From contig JAUXDO010000023.1 in assembly GCA_030618315.1 (NCBI GenBank), positions 1 to 13,962 of the forward strand: a DNA stretch of 13,962 nucleotides, in the 5' to 3' direction. How positions within the stretch are numbered: position 1 is the first letter of the stretch; every line of letters starts with the position of its first letter. Origin of the DNA: Candidatus Peregrinibacteria bacterium. GTDB lineage: Bacteria > Patescibacteriota > Gracilibacteria > UM-FILTER-43-11. The position numbers and the translations under genes were made by a program. Of this stretch, positions 1 through 6,448 are shown in pieces. The notes below the pieces were generated by a model. That model made no database searches, was not told the DNA's origin, and saw nothing but the letters and a program-made list of their open reading frames with translations.

Positions 1-906
1 GGAGGTGGAGGACAGGGCTTTGGAGGATTTGATTTTGGTGGTGGTTTCAAAAATGTAAATGTCGATTTTGGAGCCGGAGGATTTGGTGATATTTTTGAAA
101 GTTTTTTCGGTGGAGGAGGAAGACGGCAAACAGGACCTCAAAAAGGTAGTGATATTGAGATGGTAATTCAGTTAAATTTCGAGGAAGCAGTATTTGGCAC
201 AACAAAGGAAGTTGAAATATCCAGATATGAAAAATGTGAACATTGTAAAGGAAAAGGAGCAGAGCCAGGTACTGATTTAAAAACATGTAGTGATTGTTCT
301 GGTACAGGGCAACAAGTAAAAATTCAAAGAACACCACTAGGACAGATTCAATCTGCTGTAATTTGTTCAGCATGTGAAGGAAGAGGAAAAATACCTGAGA
401 AAAAATGCAAAAAATGCAGAGGTGAAAGCCGTATCCTAAAAACCTCAATAATTAAAGTTAAAATTCCAGCAGGTATTCATGATCAGGCAGTAATAAAATT
501 AAAAGATAAAGGTGAAGCTGGAATCCAAGGAGGACCATATGGAGACCTATTTGTACATATCAGCATTATTCCAAGTAAAGAATTTGAAAGAATCAAAGAC
601 GATATATATACAACCGGGCATATTCATTTACTTCAGGCAGTACTCGGTGACGAAATACCTGTTAAAACGATACATGGGAATGTTACACTTAAAATCCCTG
701 CGGGAACTGACAGCGGAAAAACTTTTAAAATTAAAGATTACGGGGTGCAGATTATAAACAGTGCCTCAAAAGGTGATCATTTCGTAAAAATTATTGTAGA
801 TATTCCCAAGAAACTATCAAAAAAAGATAAGGAATTGTACGAAAATCTAGCTAATGAATCCAAACTCGATATAAAACCACAAAATAAAGGAATATTCAAC
901 ATTTAA
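1..906 (+). CDS. dnaJ: Chaperone DnaJ (Hsp40), 5' end cut by window edge
   Basis: The reading frame is open from base 1, so the gene enters from the left and 301 residues are visible. DnaJ delivers unfolded proteins to DnaK and stimulates its ATPase in the cytoplasm. The J-domain lies outside the window. Visible residues 1-45 are the Gly/Phe-rich linker (repeats such as FGGFDFGGG and GDIFESFFGG). The zinc-binding region follows, with four CxxC pairs at visible residues 79/82, 96/99, 122/125 and 136/139. The first three fit CxxCxGxG; the fourth ends CRGES instead of CxGxG but keeps both cysteines. The C-terminal substrate-binding region follows, with motifs such as VKIPAGI, GDLFVHI and LKIPAGTDSGKTFKI. 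The product is therefore a type I DnaJ. The TAA stop lies inside the first 7-bp unit of the downstream repeat tract. Confidence 0.96.
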   Translation, partial: GGGGQGFGGFDFGGGFKNVNVDFGAGGFGDIFESFFGGGGRRQTGPQKGSDIEMVIQLNFEEAVFGTTKEVEISRYEKCEHCKGKGAEPGTDLKTCSDCSGTGQQVKIQRTPLGQIQSAVICSACEGRGKIPEKKCKKCRGESRILKTSIIKVKIPAGIHDQAVIKLKDKGEAGIQGGPYGDLFVHISIIPSKEFERIKDDIYTTGHIHLLQAVLGDEIPVKTIHGNVTLKIPAGTDSGKTFKIKDYGVQIINSASKGDHFVKIIVDIPKKLSKKDKELYENLANESKLDIKPQNKGIFNI

Positions 907-1034
907 CATTTATCATTTAACAATTCGTAATTAGTAACTTGTAATTTGTAATTATTACAGTTTCACAGTTTAAATTACCAATTACCATTTACCAATTACT
1001 AACTTAAATCATACAACTTACAACTTAAAATTTT
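900..1034. repeat. Heptad repeat tract with inverted arms between dnaJ and the protease gene
   Basis: This tract fills the whole gap between the two genes. From 900 to 955 the sequence can be cut into 7-bp words of the type CATTTAN and then TAATTNG. From 972 to 1034 it can be cut into nine 7-bp words, first NAATTAC/CATTTAC and then CAACTTA-like. The two halves are inverted: bases 927-954 resemble the reverse complement of 972-999. A palindrome TGTAATTATTACA lies next to the turn, at about 947-959. The dnaJ stop codon sits within the first word, and the last word ends three bases before the next ATG. It may form a hairpin in RNA and act as a terminator or processing site, but there is no classical U-tract. 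Confidence 0.8.
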
Positions 1035-1037
1035 AAG

Positions 1038-2264
1038 ATGAAATCGTCTCAGAAAAAACAATCATCCACACCTAAGCTTTTAGGATTTATCATCCTGCTA
1101 TTTTTCGTATTCATGCTCGGATGGAATGTTGGAGTTAATCATACATACCAAAAACAGGGTATGGATAGTGGCAACGTCGTTAGTAGTCCATATGGTGAAA
1201 CTGAAACGGTAAACATGCAAATATTTTGGGATACCTGGAACATATTAAGTGGTAAATATGTAGATCCGCATGTTCTTGATTCGCAGGAAATGATATTTGG
1301 CGCAGTAAGTGGAATGGTAAACGCATTGGAAGACCCATACACAGGTTTTATGACACCAAAAGAAAACAAAGATTTTCAAGACAGCTTAGAGGGAACACTA
1401 GAAGGTATTGGAGCAGAGCTAACAATGAGAAATGGAATGATAACCGTTATTTCTCCATTAAAAGGCTCCCCTGCGAAAGCGGCTGGTCTTAGGCCAGAAG
1501 ACATTATTATTGAAGTTGATGGGCAGTCAGTAGATGAAATGACATTCGAACAAGCTGTAATGAAAATTAGAGGAGAAAAAGAAACTAGCGTCATACTGAC
1601 TATTTTAAGAAAAAACTCACGAGAACCAATAAAACTATCAATAGTACGCGATAAGATAAAAGTTAACAGCGTTAACTGGGAAATGAATGATAAAATCGCA
1701 ATTATTGAAATAAATCAATTCGGAAATGGAACCAGATATGAATTTAGCAAAGCAGTTAATGACATTCTAAATCAAAGACCTGAAGGAGCAATTTTAGATC
1801 TTAGATATAACGGAGGAGGATATTTAGACGGAGCAGTTGATATTGTTTCCGAATTTATTGAACAGGGAAAAGTCGTAACAATAAAAAAACGAAATCCTGA
1901 AGAAGACGAAATTATTTACACAAATGGACAAGCGCGAATAACAAACACTCCATTAGTAGTACTCATAAACAAAGGAAGTGCATCTGCATCAGAAATTGTA
2001 GCCGGAGCTATTCAGGACAATAAACGTGGATACATAATAGGAGAAACAAGTTTTGGAAAAGGAACTGTTCAGGAAGTTGAAAACCTAATTGGCGGAGCAA
2101 GCCTTCGTATTACAGTTGCTAAATGGTTCACTCCAAATGACAATAATATCAGTGAAGTCGGTATTACTCCTGATTTAATTGTGGAGCGCACAACCGAAGA
2201 TTATGAAAACAACGAAGATCCACAGCTAGACGCTGCAATTGAGTATCTTGAAAACATAGAATAA
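1038..2264 (+). CDS. Membrane-anchored S41 family C-terminal processing peptidase (CtpA/Prc type)
   Basis: This 408-residue protein is a serine protease that cleaves near the C termini of secreted or envelope proteins. A basic N terminus and a hydrophobic segment at residues 14-33 suggest a signal anchor, placing the protease outside the membrane. A PDZ domain spans about residues 120-192 (GIGAEL near its start, GSPAKAAGLRPEDIIIEVDG in the middle) and would bind substrate C termini. The S41 core follows. The catalytic serine should be S316 in GSASASE, with K341 and Q345 in FGKGTVQ. Their spacing (25 and 4 residues) matches the Ser-Lys-Gln arrangement known for CtpB and Prc. DLRYNGGG and the segment around residues 60-115 (LEDPYTGFM) are also typical. 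The length is normal and no active-site residue is missing. The ATG at 1038 is preceded by A/T-rich sequence without a Shine-Dalgarno motif. Confidence 0.95.
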   Translation: MKSSQKKQSSTPKLLGFIILLFFVFMLGWNVGVNHTYQKQGMDSGNVVSSPYGETETVNMQIFWDTWNILSGKYVDPHVLDSQEMIFGAVSGMVNALEDPYTGFMTPKENKDFQDSLEGTLEGIGAELTMRNGMITVISPLKGSPAKAAGLRPEDIIIEVDGQSVDEMTFEQAVMKIRGEKETSVILTILRKNSREPIKLSIVRDKIKVNSVNWEMNDKIAIIEINQFGNGTRYEFSKAVNDILNQRPEGAILDLRYNGGGYLDGAVDIVSEFIEQGKVVTIKKRNPEEDEIIYTNGQARITNTPLVVLINKGSASASEIVAGAIQDNKRGYIIGETSFGKGTVQEVENLIGGASLRITVAKWFTPNDNNISEVGITPDLIVERTTEDYENNEDPQLDAAIEYLENIE

Positions 2265-2472
2265 GGGGTTCCTATTATAAACCCCCTAGCCCCCTTGTCA
2301 GACCTATATAGAATCCCCCATCCCCTTTATCAAGGGGAGTTTTATGGTACTTTGATAAGGATGTATATAAGCACATTTAGCATTTAGCATTAAATATCTA
2401 TTACAAAATACTTCCCCTTGATAAAGGGGATGATAATTAAATAATTGAATGATAAAGGGGATTCTATAATAG
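2265..2472. repeat. Nested C/G-rich inverted repeat element between convergent genes
   Basis: This stretch lies between the protease (+) and the DUF192 gene (-). Perfect inverted pairs are CTATTATA 2272-2279 with 2465-2472, TATAGAATCCCC 2307-2318 with 2457-2468 (this pair overlaps the first on the right), and a 20-bp pair at 2319-2338 with 2413-2432. Each 20-bp arm is itself a small hairpin (CCCCTT, four-base loop, AAGGGG). GGGGTT 2265-2270 can also pair with AACCCC 2280-2285 right after the protease stop. The centre holds CATTTAG heptads at about 2378-2391. The runs of C and G stand out against the AT-rich surroundings. The layout resembles a MITE-like or dispersed palindromic repeat, and it could terminate transcription from both sides. 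No transposase is present. Confidence 0.75.
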
Positions 2473-2475
2473 ACA

Positions 2476-2916
2476 CTATGGCAAAACAATCCTATCCCCA
2501 ACCTCAATATCCAATTCTTCAGCAATTCCAGCATTCAGTTCTAAAACGTATTGAGACGGTTTTGGTGACGAATAATTAATACAATCATCCGATATACAAG
2601 GTGGCACGTTTTCAGATATATGATTTATTACCAAATCCGACCCAATAAATAATATATCCAAAGAAATCATCATATTTTTCATCCAGAATGATTGTTGCTC
2701 CTCCTTTTCATAAACAAATAGCATTCCCCCATCCTCCTTAAGCGACTCACGCCCCATTAGCCCCTGCCGTTTATCCTCTTCCGCAGTCACTACCTCGACT
2801 TTAAATTGATGAATGCCTTCATCTGTCACAACTTTTACAAACTTATCTGAGCCTGAACATCCAAATAAAAAAAATGGTAAAAATATTGAAAGTAAAAATT
2901 TTAATTCGTAATTCAT
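2476..2916 (-). CDS. DUF192 family lipoprotein
   Basis: The product has 146 residues. Residues 7-20 form a hydrophobic signal ending in the lipobox LFGC, with C20 as the predicted lipidated cysteine, so the protein should be tethered to the outer face of the membrane. The remainder is one DUF192 domain: RQGLMGR (50-56), GGMLFVY (63-69), FWMKNMMISLDILFI (77-91), a PPC...C motif with C107 and C112, and YVLELNAG before the GDRIVLP end. The biochemical function of this family is not established. The start codon lies inside a 7-bp repeat array, so part of the N-terminal NYELK stretch is encoded by repeat units. No other methionine occurs before M54, which supports this start. It is the last gene of the leftward group, and only five bases separate it from the methyltransferase stop. 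Confidence 0.88.
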   Translation of the reverse strand: MNYELKFLLSIFLPFFLFGCSGSDKFVKVVTDEGIHQFKVEVVTAEEDKRQGLMGRESLKEDGGMLFVYEKEEQQSFWMKNMMISLDILFIGSDLVINHISENVPPCISDDCINYSSPKPSQYVLELNAGIAEELDIEVGDRIVLP

Positions 2917-2934
2917 AATTTTTAATTCTTAATT
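2900..2934. repeat. Five-unit heptad array (NNTAATT) spanning a stop and a start codon
   Basis: Bases 2900-2934 divide into five 7-bp units ending in TAATT, with the first two bases varying (TT, CG, CA, TT, CT). On the minus strand the array holds the methyltransferase stop codon (2922-2924) and the DUF192 start codon (2914-2916). It therefore codes for both the end of one protein (LIKN) and the start of the next (MNYEL). Confidence 0.85.
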
Positions 2935-3485
2935 AACATTAGTATTCCATCATCTCCATCGGGAATCATAAGCTGATCAAAACCAGTTTCATTTTTGATG
3001 GCCTCAGAAAAGTTTTTTGTCTTTTCAGGAAACAAAACCATATCATCAAAAATAACAACCGATTTTTCAGATAATTTAGGTTTAATCGCATTCCAAAAAT
3101 CTAAATAACTACCTTTTTCGCCATCTACAAAAACAAAATCGAATAATAAATCGGATGGGAAGCTGTTTATCACTTCGACTGCATCACCAAAATAAAAATT
3201 GACGTAAGATTGGAGTCCGGACTCCATTAAATTCTTTTTCGCATCCTCAAAAGTTGGCTTACTGTGGTCAATTGCGTGTATTTTAGCATCAATCAATTTG
3301 GCCGATTCCGCCATCCAAATAGTCGAATATCCATTTGCACAACCTATCTCTAAAATATTTTTTGGAGCCTTAATCCGAATCAACATATTTAAAAACTGCC
3401 CCACATGTTCCGTAACATTTGGAATATCATTTTCTATTCCGTGTTTTTTGAGATCCTTTAATAAAATTTGTAATTTTGAACCCAA
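2922..3485 (-). CDS. Class I SAM-dependent methyltransferase (O-methyltransferase-like)
   Basis: This 187-residue protein has the Rossmann-type fold of small O-methyltransferases (PF01596/Methyltransf_24 group), which move a methyl group from S-adenosylmethionine to an acceptor that cannot be deduced here. Motif I is ILEIGCANGYST (44-55). The acidic residue after strand 2 is D73 in IHAIDH. VFVDGEKGSY (117-126) and VVIFDDM (142-148) carry the aspartates that often bind a divalent metal in this group. The only usable start is TTG at 3485, because an in-frame TAA follows directly upstream and the next methionine is M34, just before motif I. That TAA belongs to a perfect 7-bp tandem repeat, so the native 5' end may have been altered by repeat growth. 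The gene lies between nrdR and the DUF192 gene on the same strand. Confidence 0.87.
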   Translation of the reverse strand: MGSKLQILLKDLKKHGIENDIPNVTEHVGQFLNMLIRIKAPKNILEIGCANGYSTIWMAESAKLIDAKIHAIDHSKPTFEDAKKNLMESGLQSYVNFYFGDAVEVINSFPSDLLFDFVFVDGEKGSYLDFWNAIKPKLSEKSVVIFDDMVLFPEKTKNFSEAIKNETGFDQLMIPDGDDGILMLIKN

Positions 3486-3515
3486 TTAAAAATTAAAAAT
3501 TAAAAATTAAAAATT
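3484..3515. repeat. Perfect tandem heptad repeat (AATTAAA, 4.6 units)
   Basis: The 7-bp unit AATTAAA is repeated four times without error, followed by AATT. The array fills almost the entire gap between nrdR and the methyltransferase gene. It supplies the in-frame stop directly upstream of the methyltransferase TTG start. Confidence 0.95.
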
Positions 3516-3524
3516 CTCAATAAA

Positions 3525-3971
3525 TTACTTAAGTAATTTATTGAGCTCTTTCTTAAACTCATCAACATCTTTAAAACTTTTATAAACACTTGCAAATCTA
3601 ATGTAAGCGATATGATCCAATTTTTTCAAAGCATCCGATAGATCGTTACCAATAGTCTGACTACTAACAGTTTTCTTATTAGTTCCCCATTTTTCCTCAA
3701 GTGACGTGATCATTTCATCTATTTGGATTTGTGTAACAGGACGTTTACCGCAGGCAATCCAGACTCCCTGTTCAAGCTTTGTGCGATTATAAGGTTCAAA
3801 TGTTGCATCTTTCTTTTTAACCATTAAACTGCTCATTTCACCACGCTCAAATGTCGTAAAACGCCATCCGCATTTTTCACATTCACGCCGACGCCGGATA
3901 ACCTTACCTTGCTCGGTATCACGTGAATCAATTACTTTTGTATCCTCTGCTTTGCATTTTGTACAAATCAT
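3525..3971 (-). CDS. nrdR: Transcriptional repressor NrdR
   Basis: NrdR is a nucleotide-sensing repressor of ribonucleotide reductase genes. The N-terminal zinc ribbon has C3, C6, C31 and C34 when numbered from the ATG at 3971, the same positions as in E. coli NrdR, with the conserved segments DTKVIDSR and RRRREC between the pairs. An ATP-cone domain follows (MVKKKDATFEPYN at its start, then KLEQGVWIACGKRPV), and the usual helical tail ends the 148-residue protein. An upstream in-frame ATG at 4001 would add ten residues (MSINTSNNRT) encoded by low-complexity spacer sequence. The exact cysteine match makes 3971 the better start. Neither start has a Shine-Dalgarno motif. The gene follows the dGTPase on the same strand. 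No ribonucleotide reductase gene is visible in the window. Confidence 0.95.
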   Translation of the reverse strand: MICTKCKAEDTKVIDSRDTEQGKVIRRRRECEKCGWRFTTFERGEMSSLMVKKKDATFEPYNRTKLEQGVWIACGKRPVTQIQIDEMITSLEEKWGTNKKTVSSQTIGNDLSDALKKLDHIAYIRFASVYKSFKDVDEFKKELNKLLK

Positions 3972-4071
3972 AGTTCGATTGTTAGACGTATTGATGGACA
4001 TATTGATGAACGAGTTGTTATAACTATTCGTCCTTCAATACGTATTCCTATTCGTTCTTTCATTCGTTCAT
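3972..4071. repeat. Octad-phased low-complexity spacer between the dGTPase gene and nrdR
   Basis: Bases 4024-4071 divide into 8-bp words rich in TTCGT/TTCAT. CTATTCGT occurs twice in the same phase, at 4024-4031 and 4048-4055. A 9-bp inverted pair (GATGAACGA 4005-4013 with 4064-4072) encloses most of the gap, and AATACGTATT at 4037-4046 is a perfect small palindrome. The right arm reaches the dGTPase stop codon. I see no clear NrdR-box pair here. Confidence 0.6.
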
Positions 4072-5118
4072 CTATCCATTATATTTATTATACTGCTCCA
4101 ATGCATATCTGTCAGTCATACCTGCAATATAATCTTTTACAACGACATACCTCTCTTCATTCTCAAGTCGCTTTGTATACTCAGAAGACATGCTATTTCC
4201 ATTCTCAATGTAATAATCAAACAGGAATTTGATAATATCCATACCATGCTCATTATAATCTGTAACTAATTTGGAGTTATAGAATTTTTCAAATAAGAAA
4301 TTTCTTAACTCATCAACTTTTATCTGCATATCATCAGAAAATTTTACAAGTTCAATACTTTGATTATAAACATCTTCGACTTTTTGAATATCATTTATTT
4401 CAAGAACTTTTTTTGTATTAGATACAAGGTCACTTATCATTGATTTCATTATTATTGATCTAGCTCCCGAAACATCCTTTGCAGTTTTCATAGAATCAGC
4501 CCAAAGTACCACACTATTTAATTCTTCAACTGTAAATGCGCCAGCTCTAATACCATCATCAATATCGTGATATAAATATGAAATTTCATCAGCAGCATTT
4601 ACAACCTGAGCCTCAAGTGAAGGCATTTTATCATTTTGAGATTGCGGATTATCATATTCCGTTCTGTGCTTATCTAAGCCATCTAAAACCTCTTCTGATA
4701 AATTTAAATTTTCAATTTTCTTAACTGTCCATAGACTTTGTTCGTTATGTTCAAACCTGCTTCCATATTTTTCCATAATCTCATTTAATACCTCTTCACC
4801 CTTATGTCCATAAGGCGCATGACCCAAATCATGAGCCAAAGCAATTGCATTTGCCAAATCTTTATTAAGATTTAATCTACCGGCGATATCAATAGAATTT
4901 GTGGCCACATATAGAGTGTGAATCAAGCGATTTCTGTAATGATCTCCATGTGCAGGACGCAAAACCTGAGTTTTATTTCCTAAACGCGAAAAAGAATTAC
5001 AAAAAAGAATTCTATGACAATCAATCTGGAAACCCGTTCTATTTGGATCGTCATCTTCAACAACTCTTCTTACCGAACCAGAATCCTGAATTGCATAACT
5101 AGAAAATTCGTTTTCCAT
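4072..5118 (-). CDS. HD-domain deoxyguanosinetriphosphate triphosphohydrolase-like protein (dGTPase)
   Basis: This family hydrolyses dNTPs, classically dGTP, to the nucleoside and tripolyphosphate. The 348-residue product carries the HD-type metal ligands H67 (NRLIHTLYVA), H96-D97 (LAHDLGHAPYGHKGE) and D177 (NAADEISYLYHDIDDGI). It also has the family motifs FEHNEQ (122-127) and an N-terminal RILFCNSFSRLGNKTQV segment. The length fits the shorter bacterial dGTPase-like proteins rather than E. coli Dgt, so dNTP specificity cannot be assigned. The ATG at 5118 lies two bases after the stop of the channel gene, which points to one transcript and possible translational coupling. NrdR lies next downstream, so two controls on deoxynucleotide pools, synthesis and breakdown, sit side by side. 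Confidence 0.92.
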   Translation of the reverse strand: MENEFSSYAIQDSGSVRRVVEDDDPNRTGFQIDCHRILFCNSFSRLGNKTQVLRPAHGDHYRNRLIHTLYVATNSIDIAGRLNLNKDLANAIALAHDLGHAPYGHKGEEVLNEIMEKYGSRFEHNEQSLWTVKKIENLNLSEEVLDGLDKHRTEYDNPQSQNDKMPSLEAQVVNAADEISYLYHDIDDGIRAGAFTVEELNSVVLWADSMKTAKDVSGARSIIMKSMISDLVSNTKKVLEINDIQKVEDVYNQSIELVKFSDDMQIKVDELRNFLFEKFYNSKLVTDYNEHGMDIIKFLFDYYIENGNSMSSEYTKRLENEERYVVVKDYIAGMTDRYALEQYNKYNG

Positions 5119-5120
5119 AA

Positions 5121-6194
5121 TTATTTAGTATTTACATTAAGTGGTGATTCCAAAAATTCAATACTATGAGTTGGAAATGCGATAGTTATATTAGCCTTAT
5201 CAAAAGCCACCTTTAATTCTCTAATAAATTCATGCTTCATTAAATAGTGATTAACATATTTATCGGCCTGAAGGATAACTTTAAAATTAATATTTGAATC
5301 ACCAAATTCGTAGTATCGAAGTACTGGAGTAAAATCCGGAACACCATGCTTTTTTTTGCTTTGAGTTTTTTCAGCTACATCAAGAGCAAGTTTTTCGACT
5401 TTTTTAAGATCACTGCCATAAGAAACTCCACAGTAAACAATAAAACTGCTTTTATTTTGAGGTTCATTGTAATTAGTAATATTACTATCGGCAATTTTAG
5501 AGTTTGGAATTTTGACCAGATTATTATTCCACAATCTAATCGTAGTATTCCTCCACTCAACTGCAACTATATACCCTTTTAAACCTGTATCAATTTCAAT
5601 ATAGTCACCTGGCTGTACAAAGCCATCTGCAGATAAATATAGGCCAGAGAAATAGTTTGATAGGGTTGGCTGAATAGCTAAACCTACGGCTAAACCTCCA
5701 ATACCCAAACTGGCTACAAGAGGACTAATTGATATGCCTACCGCCTGAAGGATAAAGATTAATCCTAAGAAATAAATCAATGCATTCGTGATTTTTCGAA
5801 TAGTAAGGATAAAACCAGCTTGTTTCTTTTTTATTTTTTTTGTTTTAGTAGTAAATTCAAATAAAATCGTGCTAAATTTTATAGTTACAATAATCAGAAT
5901 TAATATAAATCCGATTTGAGTTACAATTTTTACAATTGCATGATAATCAGCCAGAATCTCCAAAGAAGTAAGTGCTAAATAAAAACCACCGAGCACCACC
6001 CCCCAATAAACAGGCTTTTGAGCAGTTTCTACCAAAGCATCATCTAATTCGTTCTTAGTTTTTGCTGCTAAACGAAATAAAATTTTCGTAAAAATAAAGG
6101 TAACAAAATGGGCTACGATAAATGTAGCTGCCAAAAAGAAAATAAAATCTATAATACTTTCGTATTGAAAATATAATGAGTATATTAAGTCCAT
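5121..6194 (-). CDS. MscS-family small-conductance mechanosensitive channel
   Basis: MscS channels open under membrane tension and release solutes during osmotic downshock. This 357-residue protein has hydrophobic segments at about residues 15-35, 62-78, 88-111 and 135-152. They lead into the Gly/Ala-rich pore helix at about 156-185 (LVASLGIGGLAVGLAIQPTLSN), the hallmark of the family. The cytoplasmic beta domain follows: GDYIEID, then the KGYIVAVEWRNTTIR loop and the VKIPNSKIADSNITNY motif. A C-terminal alpha/beta domain ends the protein. Five likely membrane segments make it larger than E. coli MscS (three) but ordinary for the wider family. It is the first gene of the leftward group, two bases upstream of the dGTPase. 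A physiological link to the dNTP genes is not evident. Confidence 0.94.
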   Translation of the reverse strand: MDLIYSLYFQYESIIDFIFFLAATFIVAHFVTFIFTKILFRLAAKTKNELDDALVETAQKPVYWGVVLGGFYLALTSLEILADYHAIVKIVTQIGFILILIIVTIKFSTILFEFTTKTKKIKKKQAGFILTIRKITNALIYFLGLIFILQAVGISISPLVASLGIGGLAVGLAIQPTLSNYFSGLYLSADGFVQPGDYIEIDTGLKGYIVAVEWRNTTIRLWNNNLVKIPNSKIADSNITNYNEPQNKSSFIVYCGVSYGSDLKKVEKLALDVAEKTQSKKKHGVPDFTPVLRYYEFGDSNINFKVILQADKYVNHYLMKHEFIRELKVAFDKANITIAFPTHSIEFLESPLNVNTK

Positions 6195-6270
6195 ATTTTT
6201 ATAATTTATTAGGAAAAATGCGTATTAAAACTAACACATTTATCAATGAAATTCCAATAAACAAACTGTA

Positions 6271-6308
6271 CCCCTGAAAGTGCGAATAATTATTCGCACT
6301 TTCAGGGG
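6271..6308. repeat. Perfect 38-bp palindrome in a divergent spacer
   Basis: The arm CCCCTGAAAGTGCGAATAA is followed directly by its exact reverse complement: 19 bp per arm, no mismatch and no spacer. It lies 77 bp upstream of the channel start (-) and 140 bp upstream of the kinase-like gene (+), so it does not lie 3' of either gene. It could be an operator for a dimeric regulator, a leader hairpin, a cruciform-forming site or the remnant of a mobile element. The sequence does not decide between these. Confidence 0.97.
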
Positions 6309-6344
6309 AATTGTAATTAATTATATGTATTCCATATCACGTTT

Positions 6345-6444
6345 GAATTTTGAAAATTGTACTTTGGATTTTGTTTGGAATTTAGGATTTGAGATTTGGA
6401 ATTTATTGTAGTATCGTTACATCGTTACCTCGTCACAACGTCAT
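6345..6444. repeat. Heptad then octad tract upstream of the polyprenol kinase-like gene
   Basis: Bases 6345-6407 divide into nine 7-bp words of the type GAATTTT or ATTTGGA. Bases 6413-6444 divide into four 8-bp words (ATCGTTAC twice, then CTCGTCAC and AACGTCAT). Unlike most tracts in this window it has no clear inverted partner. It ends four bases before the ATG at 6449. Confidence 0.7.
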
Positions 6445-6448
6445 CAAT

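Noticed and set aside
47..448. Minus-strand open frame opposite dnaJ
   Set aside because: It is a frame shadow of the dnaJ coding sequence with low-complexity translation and no family resemblance.
900..1034. Tandem short repeats as a CRISPR array
   Set aside because: The units are 7 bp with no unique spacers of regular length, and no cas gene is in the window.
2304..2534. Minus-strand open frame over the C/G-rich inverted element
   Set aside because: It runs through the repeat element and into the DUF192 gene in another frame, with no recognisable domain.
3972..4001. Longer NrdR start at 4001
   Set aside because: The ten added residues would shift the zinc cysteines away from the conserved 3, 6, 31 and 34 positions.
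6219..6246. Promoter for the channel gene (TTGATA at 6241-6246, TACGCA at 6219-6224 on the minus strand)
   Set aside because: The spacing of 16 is acceptable, but the -10 match is weak and AT-rich sequence gives such matches by chance.
6389..6448. Upstream TTG start for the polyprenol kinase-like gene
   Set aside because: The extra 20 residues are encoded by the heptad/octad tract, and the family motif begins right after the ATG at 6449.
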